The notes below the pieces were generated by a model. That model did no database searches, was not told the origin of the DNA, and worked only from the letters and a program-made list of their open reading frames with translations. Source: Symbiodinium natans (taxonomy: Eukaryota; Sar; Dinophyceae; Suessiales; Symbiodiniaceae). Taken from it: DNA of 64,000 nucleotides. The stretch spans positions 161,501-225,500 of the forward strand of contig CAJNDS010002760.1 of NCBI GenBank assembly GCA_905221605.1. Direction: 5' to 3'. Of this stretch, positions 17,090 to 27,713 are shown one piece after another. The position numbers were made by a program, and so were the translations under genes. The stretch's first letter is position 1. Every line of letters starts with the position of its first letter.

Positions 17090-18905
17090 GAGCATCAGCT
17101 GCCAAGCCCTTTCCAAGCCGCCGAAAACCAGGGAGCATCATGAGCATCAGCTGCCAAGCCCTTTCCAAGCCGCCAAAAACCAGGGAGCATCATGAGCATC
17201 AGCTGCCAAGCCCTTTTCAAGCCGCCGAAAACCAGGGAGCATCATGAGCATCAGTGCCAAGCCCTTTTCAAGCCGCCGAAAACCAGGGAGAATCATGAGC
17301 ATCAGCTGCCAAGCCCTTTCCAAGCCCCCAAAAACCAGGGAGCATCATGAGCATCAGCTGCCAAGCCCTTTCCAAGCCGCCGAAAACCAGGGAGCATCAT
17401 GAGCATCAGTTGCCAAGCCCGTTCCAAGCCGCCGAGAACTTGGGAGCATCATGAGCATCAGCTGCCAAGCCCTTTCGAAGCCGCCGAAAACCAGGGAGCA
17501 TCATGAGCATCAGCTGCCAAGCCCTTTCCAAGCCGCCAAAAACCAGCGAGCATCATGAGCACCAGCTGCCAAGCCCTTTTCGAGCCGCCGAAAACCAGGG
17601 AGCATCATGAGCATCAGTGCCGAGCCCTTTCCAAGCCGCCGAAAACCAGGGAGAATCATGAGCATCAGCTGCCAAGCCCTTTCCAAGCCCCCAAAAACCA
17701 GGGAGCATCATGAGCATCAGCTGCCAAGCCCTTTCCAAGCTGCCGAAAACCAGGGAGCATCATGAGCATCAGCTGCCAGGCCCTTTCCAAGCCGCCGAAA
17801 ACCAGGGAGCATCATGAGCATCAGCTGCCAAGCCCTTTCAAGCCGCCGACAACCAGGGAGCATCATGAGCATCAGCTGCCAAGCCCTTTCCAAGCCGCCA
17901 AAAACCAGGGAGCATCATGAGCATCAGCTGCCAAGCCCTTTCCAAGCCGCCAAAAACCAGGGAGCATCATGAGCATCAGCTGCCAAGCCCTTTTCAAGCC
18001 GCCGAAAACAAGGGAGCATCATGAGCATCAGCTGCCAGGCCCTTTCCAAGCCGCCGAAAACCAGGGAGCATCATGAGCATCAGCTGCCAAGCCCTTTCCA
18101 AGCCGCCGAAAACCAGGGAGCATCATGAGCATCAGCTGCCAAGCCCTTTCCAAGCCGCCGAAAACCAGGGAGCATCATGAGCATCAGCTGCCAAGCCCTT
18201 TCCAAGCCGCCGAAAACCAGGCATCATGAGCATCATGAGCATCATGAGCATCAGCTGCCAAGCCCTTTCCAAGCCGCCGAAAACCAGGGAGCATCATGAG
18301 CATCAGCTGCCAAGCCCTTTCCAAGCCGCCAAAAACCAGGGAGCATCATGAGCATCAGCTGCCAAGCCCTTTCCAAGCCACCGAAATCCAGCGCGCATCA
18401 TGAGCATCAGCTGCCATCCCTCTCCAAGCCGCCGAAAAGCAGGAAGCATCATGAGCATCAGCTGCCAAGCCCTTTCCAAGCCCCCGAAAACAAGGGAGCA
18501 TCATGAGGATCAGTTGCCAAGCCCTTTCCAAGCCGCCGAAAACCAGGGAGCATCATGAGCATCAGCTGCCAAGCCCTTTCCAAGCCACCGAAATCCAGCG
18601 CGCATCATGAGCATCAGCTGCCATCCCTCTCCAAGCCGCCGAAATGCAGGAAGCATCATGAGCATCAGCTGCCAAGCCCTTTCCAAGCCGCCGAAGAGCC
18701 AGGGAGCATCATGAGCATCAGCTGCCAAGCCATTTCCAGCCCCCCGAAGAGCCAGGGAGCATCATGAGCATCAGCTGCCAGCCCTTTCCAAGCCACAGCA
18801 AACCAGCGCGCATCATGAGCATCAGCTGCCAAGCCCTTTCCACCGCCGAAAACCAGGGAGCATCATGAGCAGCAGCTGCCCAGCCCTTGGCAAGCAGCCC
18901 GAAAA
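17090..18905 (+). repeat. 52-bp minisatellite, about 35 copies
   Basis: Unit: GAGCATCATGAGCATCAG, then CTGCCAAGCCCTTTCCAAGC, then CGCCGAAAACCAGG. Copies differ by single bases and small indels, and become more diverged near 18370-18905. Short open frames on either strand (ADAHDAPWF repeats) follow the unit and lack other coding evidence. No recognised function. Confidence 0.93.
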
Positions 18906-19540
18906 CACGCGAGCATTGTTTATGTCTATGTCCTTTTGCAGGCGTGTCTTTCCTTGCGAGGACTATAACTCAACAGCGTTCGGGTTTAGGTTTTAGGGCA
19001 ATCGGGGAGGTGGTTTTAGGATGATTCCTGCAGCATATTTCTTCTTTTTTGAGACGCATTGGGGCAGTAAAGGCAAAACAGGCTGACGCCATCCCGGCAT
19101 TTGCTAGGTCCTCTTCCATCGATGCTATAAGCCCTCAAACCTGAAGCCCTCGAATTCAACCCTTCCCACAAAGCCCCTTGATCCTTAACCCCTAAGCCCC
19201 GTAACCCCTGAACCTTAATCCCGAAACCCTAAACCCCTTACCATACCTGGACCCCTGAACCCTTAACTCCCTCCTGACCCTTGGCACGCGATCTCAGGCT
19301 TGACGAGCGGCTCCCTTCTCCAGGCGATCCCCAGGGCGAGGGATAGACTCGGATAGGCCATCAAGTAATTGAGGCTGGGGTTTAGGGTTTATGGTTTAGG
19401 GATTAGGGTTTAGAGTTTAGAGTTTAGGGTTTAGGGGTTTAGGGTTTAGGGGATTGAGGTTAAGGCTTGATGGTTTAAGGTCTGGGGCTTAAGCTTTTTC
19501 ATGGTTTGGGGTATAGGCGGCTTAGGGCTATCTATCCTCT
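18906..19540. other. No gene identified
   Basis: Unique sequence with CCTAAACCC-like words (19140-19270) and degenerate TTTAGGG repeats (19378-19455). Confidence 0.45.
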
Positions 19541-19649
19541 GTGGTGCTTTTACTGTAACTTTAGATCCTTAGCCTTTTTGGGTTTATTGGGTTTCTTAAT
19601 AAGGCAGCTAAAAATTGAGTTTATAGCTACCCTACTAAGTGCAGCCAAG
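19541..19649. mobile_element. Family C introner-like element, copy 3
   Basis: GTGGTGCTTTTACTGTAAC...CTACTAAGTGCAGCCAAG, with one extra T relative to the other copies. Confidence 0.72.
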
Positions 19650-20440
19650 TATCTTTATTTGTATCCAATATCTAACATCTACCACCCGATATCGAATATC
19701 AAATATCTGACAGCTGTTGCTTTTGTTCTCTCTCATGGGCTTGCTGTAGTCAGCAGCCAGATCACTTTCGGGTGGGAAGGCGCATAGCGGACAGGTAGAC
19801 AACGCAAAAACATATTCCTCAGTGAACTCATCTTCCGGCTGTGTGGAGTAGCGCGCAAGCCCAGGACCTTACCCCAAACCCATCGTACATCCTGAACCCT
19901 ACCAAGGCCCTCATTGCAATTCCGATTTTGGGGGTCTTTTTTTGGTGGTTAGCATGATGTGCAATTACGCATCCAGGCGCCCATCAGAACGGAACTGCAA
20001 TGCATTTCCAGCAAATGCCGAGACCTCTACACTCCCAAAGACCACACCCCCCAGATCCTTAAACCGCCAAACCCTAAACTCCGAAAGCTCTGAACCCTTG
20101 ATCCCCTAAGCCGTGAAGCTTGAAAACCTCAAAGCTCTAAACCCTCAAAATCCTTAAAGCCCCGAAACATGCAGCCCATAGCATCCTCTACCCATGCACC
20201 CCTAAGCCCCACCCTAAACGCCTGAAACCCTACAACCCCCAAAGCCCTTAAGCCTTAAACCCGTAAACCCCTACACCCTAAAACATCCAAAGCCTCTAGA
20301 GCCCTAAACCCCCAGAAGCCCCAAAAGTGGAGGATCCGAAGCCCTAGACTCCAACCCTAAACCCTAAACCCTAAACCCTAAACCCCAAACCCCATAAGCC
20401 CTAAACCCTATTGCCCAAACCCTAAACCCTAAACCCCCAA
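19650..20440. other. CCCTAAA-like degenerate sequence, no gene identified
   Basis: Unique sequence to about 20040, then diffuse CCTAAACCC and CTGAACCC words with regular CCCTAAA units at 20350-20430. AAGTGGAGG occurs at 20326 and 20441, on either side of an array. Confidence 0.5.
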
Positions 20441-20448
20441 AAAGTGGA

Positions 20449-20500
20449 GGTGGAGGATGAAGGACAGGGCTGGTCCATCAACTTGGGCCTGCGCGAGGAC
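20449..20500 (+). other. Exon-like island (VEDEGQGWSINLGLRED)
   Basis: Follows GTGGAG| and runs into a poly(C) tract at 20500-20520. Flanked by CCCTAAA upstream and TTTAGGG downstream. Not recognised. Confidence 0.35.
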
Positions 20501-20536
20501 CCCCCCCCCCCCCCCCCCCCGGGAACTTGACAGGAG

Positions 20537-20705
20537 GGTTTAGGGGTTTAGGGTTTAGGGTTTAGGGTTCAGGGTTCAGGGTTTAAGGTTTCGGGGTTTA
20601 GGGGTTTAGGGGTTTTGGGGTTTTGGGGTTTTGGGGTTTTGGGGTTTTGGGGTTTTGGGGTTTTGGGGTTAGGGGTTTAGGGGTTTAGGGGTTGAGGGGT
20701 TTAGC
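20537..20705 (+). repeat. TTTAGGG array changing into TTTTGGGG
   Basis: TTTAGGG and TTTAGGGG units enclose eight consecutive TTTTGGGG units at about 20608-20672. TTTTGGGG is the telomere repeat of spirotrich ciliates; here it is a homogeneous variant block inside a TTTAGGG array. Confidence 0.9.
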
Positions 20706-20907
20706 GGTTTAAGGGTGCAAGGGTTCAGGGTTCAGAAGTTCTAAGTGTTGAGGGGTTCCATAGGTTTTGGGTTCTTCAGGTAGGAACCCCATATGGTATC
20801 TACCTACTGTGTCTTGCTGGGACTCATAGAGGATCCCTTGAGTTGACAGTCCTGGGTTTGTAGGGTTTCCGGTTTTGGGTTAAGGTGGCTGAGGGTTTTT
20901 TAAGCGA

Positions 20908-21022
20908 GAAGGACCCAAGGAGCCCAATACCGCATAATTAAGAAGTAGACCTCAATTTATAAAGAGATACTTAGTCTGATTTAAGGTATATTCCTTAATT
21001 AAGTGGTATTGAGCTCTTTGGG
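20908..21022. mobile_element. Family H element
   Basis: Inverted ends CCCAAGGAGCCCAATACC and GGTATTGAGCTCTTTGGG (one mismatch class), with AATTAAGAAG and TTCCTTAATTAAG inside. Confidence 0.7.
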
Positions 21023-21030
21023 GACTTCAG

Positions 21031-21107
21031 AGGATCAGACAGCAAGGGCAGCCGAGCAGGAAGAAAGCGCTGGAACTGCAACCGGGCCTACCTGCAAGGA
21101 CAGATAG
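21031..21107 (+). other. Exon-like island between two elements
   Basis: After ACTTCAG|. The frame DQTARAAEQEESAGTATGPT ends at TAG immediately before a family A element. Hydrophilic; not recognised. Confidence 0.33.
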
Positions 21108-21237
21108 CTTGGGAGGTTCCCCCTTATAGGGTTTAGGGTTTAGGGTTTAGGGTTTAGGGTTTAGGGTTTAGGGTTTAGGGGATTGTACTATGATTCCTAT
21201 TAAGGACTGTTAGTACAAGCGGGGACCATCCCAACAG
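21108..21237. mobile_element. Family A element with its left arm replaced by a TTTAGGG array
   Basis: The left end CTTGGGAGGTTCCCCCTTATA passes directly into eight TTTAGGG units (21126-21180), then resumes ATTGTACTATGATTCC...AAGGACTGTTAGTAC. About 30 bp of element including TACTAACAG is missing. The right end reads CATCCCAACAG| and an exon-like island follows. Confidence 0.8.
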
Positions 21238-21303
21238 ATCGCCGAAAAGGAGCACATGGAGTGCAAGAGCCGTCGCAGATCGCACGTTCACCGATATGTG
21301 GAT
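21238..21303 (+). CDS. Candidate exon, joins in frame to 21407-21494
   Basis: 22 codons beginning IAEKEHMECKSRRRSHVHRY. The donor is GAT|GTTTACG, the first bases of a family G element. Removing 21304-21406 joins this exon in phase 0 to the next. Product not recognised. Confidence 0.5.
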
Positions 21304-21406
21304 GTTTACGAAAATAGGGGACCCCCAATATAGATCCTCAAATAGTAGGATCCCCTATAGTAAAGACTCCAATAAGGTACACCCAATATCGTAAACCCCC
21401 ATGCAG
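21304..21406. mobile_element. Family G element occupying a whole intron
   Basis: Starts GTTTACGAAAATAGGGGACC, contains ATCGTAAACCCCC near its end and stops at CATGCAG|. It has GT-AG ends and open in-frame sequence on both sides. Confidence 0.65.
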
Positions 21407-21494
21407 TTCCGCGGTGCAGCAGGATTCCCCACGGAAGAATTTCGCTCGGCAGGCCGTGCTCGCGAGCACGATCCCATATGGCTGCCGATCTGGG
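21407..21494 (+). CDS. Candidate exon (GFPTEEFRSAGRAREHDPIW)
   Basis: 29 codons, FRGAAGFPTEEFRSAGRARE then HDPIWLPIWG. It ends ATCTGGG|GTTTCC at the start of a second family G copy. Not recognised. Confidence 0.5.
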
Positions 21495-21598
21495 GTTTCC
21501 GACATGAAGGGTACGGTATTTTGGGCCCCTCCTACAAGGGACTCCGATTATTTAGGTGGGGTGTATTTTGGGGATCCCCTATTTTCGTAAACCCCCGC
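21495..21598. mobile_element. Second family G element
   Basis: GTTTCCGACATGAAGGG...GATCCCCTATTTTCGTAAAC. The downstream acceptor is not clear; RFVRFLSAHAIPTQLRKPLL can be read at 21600-21655. Confidence 0.6.
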
Positions 21599-21734
21599 TT
21601 CGTCCGGTTTTTGTCTGCCCACGCCATTCCTACACAGCTGCGTAAACCTCTTCTGGGTTTAGGGTTTAGGCTAGGGTTTAGGTTTAGGGTTTAGGATTTA
21701 GGGCTGTAATCCTTTTGAGCGCTTTTGAAATGTC

Positions 21735-21806
21735 CCTGCCGACCTCCCGGGGGAGGAGCCGGATCTCGATGAGCAGCACCACCCTTCCGGCATCAAGGCC
21801 ACCGAC
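21735..21806 (+). other. Exon-like island (PADLPGEEPDLDEQHHPSG)
   Basis: Acidic open stretch between a TTTAGGG array (21658-21700) and a CCCTAAA array (21812-21905), the reverse of the usual arrangement. Not recognised. Confidence 0.33.
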
Positions 21807-21921
21807 ATACCCCAAACCCTAAACCCTAAACCCTAACCCCTAACCCCTAAACCCCTAAACCCCTAAACCCTAAACCCTAAAAACCCTAAACCCTAAACCC
21901 TAAACCCGAAGCTGTAAACAG

Positions 21922-21980
21922 GAAGGCTTCGGCCCAAGGAGGGGCGGGAATTGCTGGGGCTACTGGAGGGAGAACAACCC
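21922..21980 (+). other. Exon-like island (RLRPKEGRELLGLLEGEQ)
   Basis: After GTAAACAG|; CCCTAAA upstream and TTTAGGG downstream (21990-22035). Not recognised. Confidence 0.33.
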
Positions 21981-22059
21981 CCCATTCATGGTTTAGGATT
22001 TGGGGTTTAGGGTTTGGGGCTTAGGGTTTAGGTTAGGCTTTTGGGTTTAGGGCTGAGTA

Positions 22060-22395
22060 TCTAGGATCCAGAGAAGGCCCTTATTCCCTTTGAGGGCTCC
22101 CTTAAGCGTCCCTTTAAACCAAAAAGGACACCCTTTTTATTCCTCGGTTCCTCCTGGGCCTAGGTTCTGTACATGTATATTGCACAGTCGGATCTAGTGT
22201 AATGTCGTAACCATGCAAACAATGCAAATGAAGCACACATCAAGCAAGCGAGACCATGCTTACCAATGATACAGTACATATTTACAAATACCTGGACCCC
22301 CAAAGTATGTACAAAAAGACTAGGCCCAAAACCCGTAAAAGGGCCAGTATCTTGCATACCTTAGGGGTTTAGTTAATAAACATGAAACAATAAAC
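22060..22395. other. Unique stretch with AT-rich sequence, no gene identified
   Basis: Contains a motif group CCAAAAAGGACACCCTTTTTATTCCT (two parts) near 22120 that recurs at 32223, probably an undefined element family. A 65-codon minus-strand open frame at 22160-22357 has no support. Confidence 0.4.
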
Positions 22396-22400
22396 AACAG

Positions 22401-22486
22401 TTTCCTCCTTCCGGGAGCGACTACTGGTCCCTGAGATACTGCGGGTAGCTGAAGACGGCAATGTCGGGGAGAGGAGCTGGGGACCG
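22401..22486 (+). CDS. Candidate exon (RERLLVPEILRVAEDGNVGE)
   Basis: Both splice sites are good: AACAACAG| before and GGACCG|GTAACA after. 28 codons. Not recognised. Confidence 0.45.
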
Positions 22487-22564
22487 GTAACAGCCCTAAA
22501 CCCTAAACCCTAAACCCTAAACCCTAAACCCTATAAACCCTAAACCCATCCGCGCGCAAGACAG

Positions 22565-22628
22565 CACGAGCTGCCGGACATCTGCCTTCCCATCCGAACT
22601 GGCAGCACACGCAACCTTGGAACCCTGA
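22565..22628 (+). other. Exon-like island (HELPDICLPIRTGSTRNLG)
   Basis: After AAGACAG|; CCCTAAA array upstream (22494-22550) and TTTAGGG array downstream (22635-22714). Not recognised. Confidence 0.38.
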
Positions 22629-22899
22629 ACCTTTAGGGTTTAGGGTTTAGAGTTTAGGGTCTAGGGTTTAGGGTTTAGGGTTTAGGGTTTAGCGTTTAGG
22701 GTTTAGGGTTTAGGGTTCCAAAACCTCTGAAGAACCCTTGAGCTCTTGAATTAAAGGCCCAGACCCACAACAAACCCTGAACCCTAAACCCTAAACCCGA
22801 AACCCTAAACCCGAAACCCTAAACCCTAAACCCCCCAACAAATCCCGTAACCGGAAGGTCGAAGCGGGAGCTGACGCAGGTGAGGCAGCTGCCAAGGCT

Positions 22900-23330
22900 G
22901 GGGTTTGGGGCCTGGGGCTTGGGTCTTGGCGGGTCTTGGGGCTTGGGGTTTAGGGTTTCGGGTTTGGGGCCTGGGGCTTGGGTCTTGGCGTTTAGGGTCT
23001 TGGGGCTTGGGGCTTAGGGCTTGGCGTTTGGGGCTTAGGGTTTAGGGTTTGGGGCTTGGGGTTTCGGGTTTAGGGTTTAGGGGTTAGGGTTTCGGGTTTG
23101 GGGCTTGGGGCTTGGGGCTTGAGGTTTGGGGTTTAGGGTTTGGTTTGGGGTTTAGGGTTTGGGGGTTTAGAGGTTTGGGGTTTTGGGTTTAGGGCCAGTT
23201 TAGGGTTTGGAGTTTAGGGTTTAGGGTTTGGGGTCTGGGGTCTGGGGTTTAGGGTTTGGGCTTCAGGGATATAGGGTCTAGGGTTCGGGGCTTAGGGTTT
23301 GGGGTTTAGGGTTCGGGGTTTAGGGTTTAG
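22900..23330 (+). repeat. Degenerate GGGGTTT/GGGGCTT array
   Basis: About 430 bp of mixed GGGTTTA, GGGGCTT and GGGTCTT units without a fixed period. A possible donor ACGCAG|GTGAGG precedes it at 22880. Confidence 0.75.
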
Positions 23331-23564
23331 TGGAGTGCCAATCATAGACAGGTGCACTATCATTCGGACCCATGTGCTTTCTTCAGCTTCAACGTGCAAC
23401 CATTTGCTCCCAGTTCTTTACCAAACCTCAGACCCTAAACCCTAAAACCTTTTATACATCCTCGCCAAGAAGCTTACTCCCCTAAACATTAAACCCTAAA
23501 CCCTAAACCCCCCTATTCCCTAAACCCTAAACCCCTACGCCTCCAAACCGCATCGACTGGCCAG

Positions 23565-23624
23565 GACATGGCTGACAAGAAGCGGAAGGCAGATGAAGAG
23601 GCTGCAGAGGCTCCTATGCTGTAG
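23565..23624 (+). CDS. Candidate terminal exon (DMADKKRKADEEAAEAPML, TAG)
   Basis: After CTGGCCAG|. Lysine/glutamate-rich tail followed by a stop; could be the C-terminus of a gene whose upstream exons are among the islands at 21.2-22.6 kb. Not recognised. Confidence 0.4.
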   Translation, partial: DMADKKRKADEEAAEAPML

Positions 23625-23719
23625 CTATACACCTTTCCACCCCGACCCCCTACAGTACCCTAAACCCCCCCCCCCCCTAAACCCCCAAACCTTCAAACGC
23701 CCTCGACCGGCTCAAGAAT

Positions 23720-23800
23720 TCCCTGGGCCCTAAACCCTAAACCCTAAACCCTAAACCCGAAACCTTAATCCCTAAACCCTAAACCCTAAACCCTAAACCG
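23720..23800 (-). repeat. CCCTAAA array
   Basis: About nine units with one TTAATCC interruption. 23801-23920 has a possible donor CTCAG|GTAAGC at 23893. Confidence 0.75.
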
Positions 23801-24044
23801 GTATAAGTATGCTTGCCATCCTCGGAACCCTTACCCATGAAACCTCCAAGTTGCGTCGGCTCCTTCCCCCTTGGGGTTTCTCAGGTAAGCAAACCACAGT
23901 AGCCTAGCAATAAAAGGGGTTTAGGGTGTAGGGTGTAGGGTGTAGGGTTTAGGGTTTAGGGTTTCTATCTGATGGTTCAGCCAATGACACAGTGTTTAGG
24001 GGTGCGCCATGTGCCCATTTTGGGGTCCTTGTTCCTTCCATATT

Positions 24045-24142
24045 ATGGTGGTTTCCGAAATCGGGGTGCCTTGTTGGGGTCCTTATCTTAAGAGAATCCG
24101 ACTATTGGGGGTCTATTTTAGGGGTTCCCAATTTTCGTAAAC
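24045..24142. mobile_element. Family G element
   Basis: GTTTCCGAAATCGGGGTGCC...CCAATTTTCGTAAACC. Confidence 0.55.
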
Positions 24143-24171
24143 CGTGAAAACTGTAGGCCCCCAAGGGTCCG

Positions 24172-24312
24172 CCCCCCCCCCCCCCCCCCCCCCAAACCCT
24201 AAACCCTAAACCCTAAACCTTAAACCCTAAACCTTAAACCCTAAACCCTAAACTCTAAACCCTGAACCCTGAACCCTGAACCCTAAACCCTAAACCCTAA
24301 ACCAAAAACCCT
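24172..24312 (-). repeat. Poly(C) and CCCTAAA array with CCCTTAAA and CCCTGAA variants
   Basis: About fifteen units after a 20-bp C run. Lies upstream of the candidate exon at 24351. Confidence 0.85.
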
Positions 24313-24350
24313 AAGCCCTGGCACGCCCGAAACCCGGGAACCCTCACCAG

Positions 24351-24407
24351 GCCACGGCCGCGAAGAAGGCGGTTCTGGATGCCAACACCGTCTCTCTGGA
24401 TGCTTGG
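24351..24407 (+). CDS. Candidate exon (ATAAKKAVLDANTVSLDAW)
   Basis: Acceptor CTCACCAG|GCC and donor TGG|GTAGGG. If the family B element behind it is removed, it joins GAC GAC TGA at 24600, giving the C-terminus SLDAWDD. Not recognised. Confidence 0.5.
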
Positions 24408-24599
24408 GTAGGGCACTGGTATACCCTTTTGGGTTTAGGGTTTAGGATTTAGGATTTAGGGTTTAGGGTTTAGGGTTTAGGGCTTGTTTGGGGGTTCTAG
24501 GTTCCCTTAGAAAGTCACACCCCCTTCCCCCCCCCCCCCAAACAAAAAGAAGCAAAACACATATTGTGGCCACTGGGCTACCCCTGGGCTCCTACCAAG
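24408..24599. mobile_element. Family B element with TTTAGGG array inside, occupying an intron
   Basis: Starts GTAGGGCACTGGTATACCC (family: GTAGCCCAGTGGTACCC) and ends CCACTGGGCTACC...CTACCAAG|. Between them lie seven TTTAGGG-type units (24430-24485) and a poly(C) run. The ends GT and AG coincide with the intron predicted from the flanking frame. Confidence 0.72.
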
Positions 24600-24718
24600 G
24601 ACGACTGATCTGCGCTCTGAGTGGTGCCGACATCACCTCCGAAAGTGCCTCACAAGCCCCGCGGTCCGAACTCAAGCCCTAAAACATCGTACCCGAAGGC
24701 CCGAAAGGAAGATTCCTC

Positions 24719-24785
24719 CATCTATATAGGGATCCTTTATATGATTTGAGCTATATTCCTTAATTAAAGGGTATTGGGCTCGTGG
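24719..24785. mobile_element. Family H element, short
   Basis: GGGATCCTTTATATGATTTG...TTCCTTAATTAAAGGGTATTGGGCTC. Confidence 0.45.
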
Positions 24786-24981
24786 CCCCAACCCCTGTAA
24801 GCGTCATATTGGTGCTTCTACGGCCAGTTCGGAGTGGACCCTAAACCCTAAGCCCTAAACTCTGTGGCACAAGTACGCTTTGGGGTTGTATTTTGGAGAC
24901 GCTGCTGAACCCTAAACTCTAAACCCTAAATTCAGCAATGTCCTGTAAAGGCAAGCTATACCGCCAATGCCTGATCCCTGT

Positions 24982-25063
24982 TAGGGTTTCGGGTTTAGGG
25001 GGTTAGGGTTTAGGGTTTAGGGTTTAGGGTTTAGGGTTTAGGGTTTAGGGTTTAGGGTTTAGG
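24982..25063 (+). repeat. TTTAGGG array
   Basis: About ten units. 24786-24981 holds a few CCCTAAA-like words and no gene. Confidence 0.85.
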
Positions 25064-25088
25064 AGCCTCAGCCCTAAACGCTACCAAG

Positions 25089-25186
25089 CCCGGAAAAAGG
25101 GCACCCAGCTGTTTGACCTCGTATACGCCCACAACAACGAGCACGTGGAGGGGTCCCACTGCACTGTCTGGAGCATCGCAGTGAAA
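25089..25186 (+). CDS. Candidate exon (GTQLFDLVYAHNNEHVEG)
   Basis: Acceptor TACCAAG|CC and donor GTGAAA|GTCTCT. About 32 codons, RKKGTQLFDLVYAHNNEHVE then GSHCTVWSIAVK; globular composition. Not recognised. Confidence 0.5.
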
Positions 25187-25202
25187 GTCTCTCTGGGACC
25201 CA

Positions 25203-25282
25203 GGGTTTAGGGTTTAGGGTTTAGGGTTTAGGGTTTAGGGTTTAGGGTTTAGGGTTTAGGGTTTAGGGTTTAGGGTTTCGGA
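25203..25282 (+). repeat. TTTAGGG array
   Basis: Eleven near-perfect units soon after the exon. Confidence 0.92.
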
Positions 25283-26640
25283 CAAGGAGGTAACATGTTT
25301 GATAGGGAACGAGGTTGGTTCTTTATGCTCCCGGATTACGTTTTTGGTTTAGGGTGTGGGCTGTGCGGGTTTAGGGCTTTGGAGTTTGTAGTGTTTAGGG
25401 CAACCTTCCCGGTCGAAATGTGTCTGCATGCATTCGATTTCAGGACTTTGGGGTTTTGGAGTGTAGGGTTTTGGAGGTAGCCAGGGGCCCCAGGGGCTGC
25501 CTTTGCAGGCAGGCGTATGCTTTGTATGGGGCGAGCCTCTGACTCTGTGCAGGTGAGCGGGCAAAAAAAAGGGCGCAGCCGGCAGGCATTCAGCTGCCCT
25601 ATCTGATATCTTAGTCGGACGGAAGGAAGGTCGATTAACCCTAACACCCACTCTTAGATTTGGGTTCAGACTTTAGGGTTTAGGGGTTGGGTCTTAGGGT
25701 TTAGGGTTAGGGGTTTGGGGTTTAGGGTTTAGGGTTTAGGTTTTAGGGTTTAGGGTTTGGCCTGGAGGTGCAACCGTGGGGATTTGTAATCCTGAAGCGC
25801 TTCTCTCGAGCAGGCTACTTACACTTTTGACCCAGGTTGCTCGTTTGGGGTTCGGGGTGTAGGGTTTAGGGTTGAGGATTTCGCGTTTGGGGTTTTGGGG
25901 TTTGGGGTTTACGGCCTCTGGGTTCTGGTTCTGAATATGAATCCAGAGACTGGGGTACCATCATTTAGTCCCTGAAAGTGCGATATTTAGGAGGATTTAA
26001 GGTACCCAGCTTCCTAACTCCTTATGAAGAACTCGTAAGTTAAGGAACTGGAACTTAACATGTATCTTTCCGGAATAGCAAGGAATGTCAAATCTTTCTA
26101 TATATATATATATACCCACATTCCCTTGGGAACCAAATGAACCAAAAACTTGGGACCGCGTGCCCTACACTACTCGAATCCTTATTAGGGTATATGAACC
26201 ATACACCCTTTTGGGGCTCACTCGGTTCTCAGGGTATAGTCATGGGTTTAGGGTTTAGGGTTTAGGGTTTTAGGGTTTTAGGGTTTAGGTTTAGGGTTTA
26301 GGGTTCAGGGTTCAGGGTTCAGGGTTCAGGGTTCAGGGTTCAAAGTCATGTTATAGCAGTTTTGGGAGGAATGCAGCTGGAAGGGAGAAGCATGCCTTGC
26401 ATCTATTCCGGGGTACAGGGTCACTGTCCAGAATCACAGATTTTAGGGTTTTAGGGTTTAGGGTTTAGGGTTTAGGGTTTGGGGTTTAGGGTTTAGGGTT
26501 TAGGGTTTAGGGGATGTAAGACCCCAAACCCTCAACCCCAACACCCTGCGACCCTAGAATCCCAAAGGCCCCCCGGACCACCATCCCGATCTTCAAAGAC
26601 CCCTCAAGCTCCAAACCCCAAGAAGCTCTGAGGCATATAG
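25283..26640. other. Arrays and unique sequence, no gene established
   Basis: TTTAGGG tracts at 25670-25765, 26244-26300 (with six TTCAGGG at 26297-26340) and 26440-26515; an (AT)n run at 26098-26115; a possible donor TGTGCAG|GTGAGC at 25554; a possible short exon MQLEGRSMPCIYSG at 26369-26415 between GGGAG| and GGG|GTACAG. Confidence 0.45.
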
Positions 26641-27700
26641 GGTTTAGGGTTTAGGGTTTAGGGTTTAGGGGTTTAGGGCTTAGGGCATTTCTGAAAGCAA
26701 AGCCTCTTTTGGGGTCCTTTTTATGAGGCGGCCCTTGGCACCAAAAGGGACCATAATTTAGAGAACTGACCATGTAGGATTTATAGGGGTTAAGGTTCAG
26801 AGCTTTGGGAGCTTTGGGTGTGAGAGTTTAAGGCTTCGGGGTTCGGACTGTGATTTTTCGGCTTGGAGTTTAGGGTTTAGGGTTTAGGGTTTAGGGTTTA
26901 GGGTTTAGGGTTTGGGGTTTGGGGTTTAGGGCTCACGGTTTAGAAAATCTGCAAACTCTTGTAGGATTTGAACCCAGGCCTGAACCCGAAATGTGCTCTG
27001 ACAGCAGCCCACGGTGGCTTGCAAGTCTCTTTGCGTACGGGTGCCACAGCAGCTCCTATCATGGAGGCCGCAGAGGGTTTTTTTGTTGGGTTTTGAGGCT
27101 TTGGGGTTTCAGGGTTGAGGGCTTAGGACCCTGAACCCTAAAGCCCGAACCCTAAACTCTAAACCCTAACCCTAAACCCTAAACGCTAAACCCTAAACCC
27201 TAAACCCCAAACCCTAAACCGCCCGTATTCTAGAGTTTTGAGTTTCGGGCTCAAGGTCGGGTTCGAATTTTTGGGGGCGCAGGGTGTGGGGAAATAGTGG
27301 TTTACTTTGTCATAGTTGGGTAACCTTTTACATTTTTAAGGGTACTTAAACCCAATAAGGAATATAAATTTAAAAGTTTTAATACTATCCCAACCATGAA
27401 CTAGTTTAGGGTTCAGGGCTTAGGGAGTCAGGGGTTTAGGATTCAGGGACATCGGGTTTAGGGAGTTCCGGGTTCAGGGTTGAAGGTTTGGGGTTCAGGA
27501 CCTCTTTGTCGGCTTAGATTCCTGATTCCTGACGGTATGTTCTTACTTGTCCACCATCATGATTTGCATGAGTGTTCTTGTGATTCTTTCGCAGCCCCAA
27601 ACCCTAGGCCCTAGACCCTAAACCCCGAACCCCAAACCCTAAACCCGAAACCCTAAACCCTAAATCAGAAACCCTAAATCCTACACTGTATCAGCTCTTA
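26640..27700. other. Arrays and unique sequence, no gene established
   Basis: TTTAGGG at 26640-26680 and 26872-26925, CCCTAAA at 27128-27220 and 27596-27665. The stretch 26935-27100 is open (WLASLFAYGCHSSSYHGG) but lacks splice signals. Confidence 0.45.
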
Positions 27701-27713
27701 TTGGTGTTGTCAG

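Noticed and set aside
20608..20672. TTTTGGGG block as evidence of ciliate contamination
   Set aside because: It is embedded in a TTTAGGG array and grades into TTTAGGGG on both sides, so it is a local variant.
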